From the NCBI RefSeq assembly GCF_020731145.1, contig NZ_JAJFZN010000002.1, positions 744,001 to 808,000 on the forward strand: DNA of 64,000 nt, written 5' to 3'. The translations under genes and the position numbers were made by a program. Shown here in pieces: positions 60,334 through 64,000 of the stretch. This DNA comes from Sneathiella sp. HT1-7. Lineage in GTDB: Bacteria; Pseudomonadota; Alphaproteobacteria; Sneathiellales; Sneathiellaceae. Within the stretch, counting starts at the first letter, position 1. Each line of letters opens with the position of its first letter. The notes beneath the pieces were generated by a model. That model was not told where the DNA came from, made no database searches, and was given only the letters and a program-made list of their open reading frames with translations.

Positions 60334-61347
60334 ATGTCCATGAGTTATATAACCCAGGCCCGCGCGGCGCTGAATGCCGTCCTTGATACGGTTGAGTTTC
60401 CCGATGCGGCGTTGAGGCGGCAGATAACCTTACGACCACCGAAAGAAAAGTCCTATGGTGATTTATCATCAAATTCATTTATATTATTGAAATCAATAGA
60501 AAATATTGACTTTAATTTACTCTCACAAAAACTCCGTGACGCCTTTGAGAAATTGGACGGTATTGCCGATGTCCGACTGGAGGATAATGGCTATCTCAAT
60601 CTTAAATACAATATTATTTACTGGTTAAATAATATAATACCGGTTTTTGAAGAAGGGCCGGAATTTGGTATTAGGGGGATGGCGTCGAAAAAATACACTT
60701 TTCCAGCGCCGGAAGAAGTTGTCGATCTTGCGAGTTACCGTCAGCAGGTGAATTTCGAGGCCTTGTCGCGGATCGCAACAACGGTGGGCGCATATGTTGA
60801 ACGAGAAACCAGGCCTGCGCGGGAAGCTGAGGGATTTCCCCATACCACGGCAATAGCAAAATGCACCGAGGCAAAGGCGCGCTTTGCCGTTCTGGCCAAT
60901 CCGCCCGGGTTTATCGACGCGTTCAGCCCTATTTTGGCCATAGACCGGCGTTATGATAATCCTGTTTTCGCGATACCTTACGCCCGCCTGATGCTGCAAC
61001 GGCTCGGCGCGACGGCGGAGGCAGCGGAAACCGGGGTGAGTGATGGGGTGGATATGTCAGTTTTAGTATTGCCGGAGGAAGTGATGCTGGCGCGGCAGCT
61101 GAATGACTGGCCACTCGCGCTCGAACAGGCTTTAGGTAAGCGAGATGCTTTTTATCTCGCCTCTTTCCTCCAGGAGCTTTCCTTGCTATTTTTCCGTCTT
61201 GTAGAGCGAGTGCATCCCATATCGTCAAACTATCTGATGGCGGAGGCGGAGGGATCGGCGCGGCATTGCTTGTTGGGCGCGCTCGACAGAATTTTAAGCG
61301 GCGGCGTGGGGCTTCTCGGCGTTGATACAGTAAGGGAGTATGGTTAA
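60334..61347 (+). CDS. ArgS-like protein lacking the aminoacylation core
   Basis: 337 residues from ATG 60334 (60340 also possible; no strong ribosome binding site). Residues about 1-100 correspond to the N-terminal additional domain of arginyl-tRNA synthetase (ITLRPPKEKSYGDLSSNSF, ADVRLEDNGYLNLKYN). Residues about 210-337 correspond to the anticodon-binding DALR domain (RYDNPVFAIPYARLM, RQLNDWPLALEQALGKRDAF, ILSGGVGLLGV at the end). The Rossmann catalytic domain with the HIGH and KMSK motifs, some 320 residues in normal ArgS, is missing and replaced by about 105 residues of unrelated sequence. It sits at the usual argS position, before the SPOR and nagZ genes. It cannot charge tRNA, so another argS must exist elsewhere. 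Tail end of the frame is open and in phase, arguing for a retained product rather than a random remnant. Confidence 0.75.
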   Translation: MSMSYITQARAALNAVLDTVEFPDAALRRQITLRPPKEKSYGDLSSNSFILLKSIENIDFNLLSQKLRDAFEKLDGIADVRLEDNGYLNLKYNIIYWLNNIIPVFEEGPEFGIRGMASKKYTFPAPEEVVDLASYRQQVNFEALSRIATTVGAYVERETRPAREAEGFPHTTAIAKCTEAKARFAVLANPPGFIDAFSPILAIDRRYDNPVFAIPYARLMLQRLGATAEAAETGVSDGVDMSVLVLPEEVMLARQLNDWPLALEQALGKRDAFYLASFLQELSLLFFRLVERVHPISSNYLMAEAEGSARHCLLGALDRILSGGVGLLGVDTVREYG

Positions 61348-62223
61348 GTGACTGGCGAAGATGACTACCTGGACGACGACTTCTACGATGGTGATGACGA
61401 ACCCCGCTTCAGCCGCAAGAAATGGATCGGCGGTATTCTAGCCATTCTGATTGTCGGCGGTTTCGGTGTCGGTATTTGGTACGCCTATGATCAGGGCGTA
61501 AAAAAAGGCGTTCAACTTGCCCCGCCTATCATTAGCGCCGACACATCGCCCGTCAAGGTCAAGCCCGACGATCCGGGCGGGATGGACATTCCCAATCAGG
61601 ATAAAGAGGTTTTCAGCGTTCTCCAGTCTGGCGATGCGCCGGAAAAGGTGGAGAAGCTGATGCCGCCGCCGGAAGACGCGATCAAGGATGACGTGGCCGA
61701 ACAAGCGGCCGATGCCGCGGTGAGTACGGCGGAAAAGGCCGCCGACGACAGTAAGCTTGAAACCCTGATCGAGAAGGCGACGAAAGACGCTCCGTCGGCA
61801 GCGGAGGCAGCATCGAAGGCGGCGAACACGTCAGGAGCAAGCGAGAGCGCGACAGTTGCGGTCAAAAAGCCGGAAGTTGTTGTCGAGAAAGTTGCCCCTG
61901 AAGTGGAAGAGAAAAAGGTCGAAGTGGTGGCCGCTCCGGTTCCTAAAAAGGTTGAGGAGCCTAAAGCAAGCGGCCCTCGCTATCGGGTGCAGGTTGGCTC
62001 TTTTCGCTCTGCCGACGCGGCGGAGAAACAATGGTCAATGCTTTCTTCCAAGCATAAATCACTTCTCTCCGGCCTTAGCTATCGGGTGCAGGATGTCGAT
62101 GTGAAGGACAAAGGCACATATTACCGTCTGCAACTCGGGGCTTATGGCAGCCGGGATAGTGCGAACAAGCTCTGTAATGATTTAAAGGCGCAAAAGCAGG
62201 ATTGTCTCGTTGTCAGCGGCTGA
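61348..62223 (+). CDS. SPOR-domain membrane protein
   Basis: 291 residues, GTG 61348 directly after the previous stop with AAGGGAG upstream. Architecture: acidic cytoplasmic N-terminus (residues 1-28), one membrane helix (WIGGILAILIVGGFGVGIWYA, about 29-48), a long Ala/Glu/Lys-rich periplasmic linker, and a C-terminal SPOR domain (RYRVQVGSFRSADAAEKQW from about 211; YYRLQLGAYGSRDSANKLC repeat from about 254). SPOR domains bind denuded glycan strands at the division septum. In alphaproteobacteria this gene lies between argS and nagZ, as here. Its stop overlaps the nagZ start. Confidence 0.93.
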   Translation: MTGEDDYLDDDFYDGDDEPRFSRKKWIGGILAILIVGGFGVGIWYAYDQGVKKGVQLAPPIISADTSPVKVKPDDPGGMDIPNQDKEVFSVLQSGDAPEKVEKLMPPPEDAIKDDVAEQAADAAVSTAEKAADDSKLETLIEKATKDAPSAAEAASKAANTSGASESATVAVKKPEVVVEKVAPEVEEKKVEVVAAPVPKKVEEPKASGPRYRVQVGSFRSADAAEKQWSMLSSKHKSLLSGLSYRVQDVDVKDKGTYYRLQLGAYGSRDSANKLCNDLKAQKQDCLVVSG

Positions 62224-63250
62224 TCTATCAAAATGCCGCTCTGTCATTTTTGGCTGCGAGGGGACTAAACTTTCCGCGGCGGAGAAGAAATTTTTCAAGG
62301 CGGAGCAGCCTTTCGGATTTATCCTTTTTGCCCGCAATGTGGAAACGCCGAAACAGCTCAGGAAACTGGTGAAAGCCCTGCGTACGGCGGTTGGCCGACC
62401 CGATGCGCCGGTCCTGATCGATCAAGAAGGGGGGCGGGTGCAGCGCTTGCGCGGCCCCCACTGGTTCGAGGCGAAGCCCTTTGGGTATTTCGGCGAACTC
62501 TATCAGAACAACCCGGAGAAGGCGATTGAGACCCTGCGCCTTACGACGCGGTTGATCGCGGCGGACTTGCAAGATGCGGGGATCACTGTTGATTGCACGC
62601 CTTGTCTAGATCTTTCCCTGCCGGAAACGGTGGATGCTATCGGGAACCGCGCTTTTGCGGAGGATCCGCAAGTTGTTGCCCGCCTCGGTGCGGTAGTCGC
62701 GGAAGAAATGCTGACCGCCGGGATCATTCCGGTGATCAAGCATATGCCGGGCCATGGCCGCGCAACGGTGGATAGTCACCACACGCTACCCCATGTCGAG
62801 ACAGCACCGGAGACTTTGCAGGAAACCGATTTCCTCCCTTTCAAGGCGCTCTCTGTGTTACCGTGGGGAATGACCAGCCATATCGTGTTTGAGGCCATTG
62901 ACGCGGACCATCCTGCGACCCAGTCAGCGAAGATTATCAAGGATATTATCCGGGGCGAGATAGGTTTCAATGGCCTGTTGCTAACCGATGACCTCAATAT
63001 GGAGGCTCTGTCGGGCAGTCTGCCAGAACGGGCTACTGCCGCGCTGGAGGCCGGAGTGGATATCGTGCTGCATTGTTCGGGCGTACTCGCGGAAATGCAG
63101 GACGTCGCGGCCGTTTGCCCGCCTTTGACGGAGGAAACGCAAACTCGCATTGCCCTTGGCAACCGTGTGTTCGATCACGCACCTGACAAGTTAGATGCAA
63201 TGGCGGACCTAGCACAGCTAAACAAACTTTTTGAAACGGACGCCGCCTGA
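62210..63250 (+). CDS. nagZ: Beta-N-acetylhexosaminidase NagZ
   Basis: 346 residues. The GH3 NagZ signature is KHMPGHGRATVDSH (around residue 177), including the catalytic His; the nucleophile Asp is in LLTDDLNMEALSG (around 262). The DQEGGRVQRL motif is at about residue 65. The enzyme removes GlcNAc from anhydromuropeptides in cell-wall recycling. Its only plausible start is TTG 62210, overlapping the SPOR gene by 14 bases. The gene order SPOR - nagZ is the normal one. Confidence 0.93.
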   Translation: MSAADLSKCRSVIFGCEGTKLSAAEKKFFKAEQPFGFILFARNVETPKQLRKLVKALRTAVGRPDAPVLIDQEGGRVQRLRGPHWFEAKPFGYFGELYQNNPEKAIETLRLTTRLIAADLQDAGITVDCTPCLDLSLPETVDAIGNRAFAEDPQVVARLGAVVAEEMLTAGIIPVIKHMPGHGRATVDSHHTLPHVETAPETLQETDFLPFKALSVLPWGMTSHIVFEAIDADHPATQSAKIIKDIIRGEIGFNGLLLTDDLNMEALSGSLPERATAALEAGVDIVLHCSGVLAEMQDVAAVCPPLTEETQTRIALGNRVFDHAPDKLDAMADLAQLNKLFETDAA

Positions 63251-63936
63251 TGGATTTTGGCAATATTCTCTACCAGATTTCTGTCTGGATTATCCCGGCG
63301 CTTACCGCCATCACTCTGCATGAGGCTGCGCATGGCTTTGTTGCCTGGAAACTCGGCGATGATACGGCGAAGCGGCAGGGACGGGTGACTTTCAATCCAT
63401 TCAAACATATCGATCTTATGGGAACGATCATCATTCCGGGATTCCTGTTGTTGATCAAGGCTCCGTTCCTGTTTGGTTATGCGAAGCCGGTGCCGGTGAA
63501 CTTCGGCCGCTTGGGTAATCCACGCCGTGATATGATCTGGGTGGCGCTGGCCGGGCCGGGGATGAATTTTCTGCTCGCCTTCCTCTTTGCACTTGGGATT
63601 CATCTTCTGCCGCTTTTTCCGGGAGAAGTCGCTCAATGGCTCGCACATAACTGTAAAAATGGTATTATTCTCAATGTTGTATTGGGCGTTTTTAACCTAC
63701 TTCCGCTGCCGCCGCTCGATGGCGGGCGGGTCGCGGTTGGAATCCTGCCGGATAGTCTTGCCCTGCCACTCGCCCGGCTGGAACGCTATGGCTTCTTCAT
63801 CCTGATCGGCGTGATTTTTCTTCTTCCCATGATCACGCGTCAGCTCGGCATGGAGGTCGATTTGCTGAACTGGCTGTTCACCGGGCCCATCAGCTATGTG
63901 GTCAATCTGATTGCCAATCTGGCCGGTCTGGGATAG
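63250..63936 (+). CDS. Site-2 protease family (M50) membrane metalloprotease
   Basis: 228 residues, ATG overlapping the nagZ stop by one base. The zinc-binding motif is HEAAH (His24, Glu25, His28, in ITLHEAAHGFVAWKLGD), and the third ligand Asp lies in LPLPPLDGGRVAVG (around residue 157), as in rhomboid-unrelated S2P proteases. About six membrane segments fit the small group III site-2 proteases. It cuts membrane-embedded segments of substrate proteins. The last 64 bases of the window hold no complete gene; a GTG at 63986 (VDKGS) might be the start of scpA, which normally follows, but five codons are not enough to say. Confidence 0.88.
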   Translation: MDFGNILYQISVWIIPALTAITLHEAAHGFVAWKLGDDTAKRQGRVTFNPFKHIDLMGTIIIPGFLLLIKAPFLFGYAKPVPVNFGRLGNPRRDMIWVALAGPGMNFLLAFLFALGIHLLPLFPGEVAQWLAHNCKNGIILNVVLGVFNLLPLPPLDGGRVAVGILPDSLALPLARLERYGFFILIGVIFLLPMITRQLGMEVDLLNWLFTGPISYVVNLIANLAGLG

Positions 63937-64000
63937 GCTTTTGCAATGCTGACAGGCTCACAATTTGCAATAGAGGCGGCGCGCCGTGGATAAGGGATCC

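Noticed and set aside
63946-64000. Start of scpA at the right edge
   Set aside because: The ATG at 63946 runs into a stop after 15 codons, and the GTG at 63986 leaves only five codons; not enough sequence to call.
1-64000. CRISPR arrays, insertion sequences and rRNA genes
   Set aside because: I looked for regularly spaced repeats, transposase motifs with terminal inverted repeats, and rRNA sequence, and saw none.

Overview
The window is chromosomal DNA from an alphaproteobacterium of moderate GC content. The evidence is a PopZ/DUF2497 gene directly upstream of valS, the order xthA - erpA - (argS position) - SPOR protein - nagZ, GTA/siphophage-type tail genes of the DUF2460-DUF2163-NlpC series, and class III cyclases with HAMP/PAS sensors. 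The exact genus cannot be read from the sequence; a Rhodospirillales- or Sneathiella-like lineage is a guess.

Layout. 1-8261: distal tail module of a prophage or GTA-like element (tape measure end, DUF2460, DUF2163, NlpC/P60 peptidase, 1113-residue tail hub, fibre-like protein, three small proteins, a class 3 lipase and an acidic protein). 8296-13079: LysE exporter, small secreted and membrane proteins, GFA protein, PanE-like reductase and a transporter. 13141-14287: a small phage-like lysis cassette (lysozyme-like protein, holin-like protein, lipoprotein, small protein) ending in a terminator. 14698-19581: an oxidation operon (aldehyde dehydrogenase, HIBADH-type dehydrogenase, FAD dehydrogenase) divergent from a LysR regulator. 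tRNA-Asn and tRNA-Cys follow.

20350-32591 is the most striking accessory block. It encodes DUF1177, a free-standing AroM (Asp/Glu-racemase-like) protein, a complete oligopeptide-type ABC transporter, a DUF917 protein and a short hydantoinase. It also encodes two separate regulators in which an AroM domain is fused to a LuxR-type HTH. The enzyme-like AroM keeps both racemase-type cysteines; both regulators carry serine at both positions. TACGTA palindromes lie in three intergenic regions next to the regulators. I read it as a catabolic system for a cyclic or D-configured amino-acid or peptide derivative, sensed by former racemase domains.

32708-36864: a periplasmic binding protein overlaps a 991-residue membrane adenylyl cyclase, which looks like a binding-protein-triggered cAMP switch. 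36950-40910: the ATP-grasp / alpha-E / transglutaminase / Anbu peptide-ligation operon. 41029-46807: pcm, tolC-like, popZ, valS. 46822-55779: PAP2 phosphatase, amidase, thioesterase, acyl-CoA ligase, an unusual OmpA-domain protein, ilvD. 55955-58046: three AT-richer lipoprotein genes, two of them paralogous, one with an apparent frameshift in its signal peptide. 58062-63936: membrane protein, xthA, erpA, an ArgS-like protein that has lost the aminoacylation core, SPOR protein, nagZ and an M50 peptidase.
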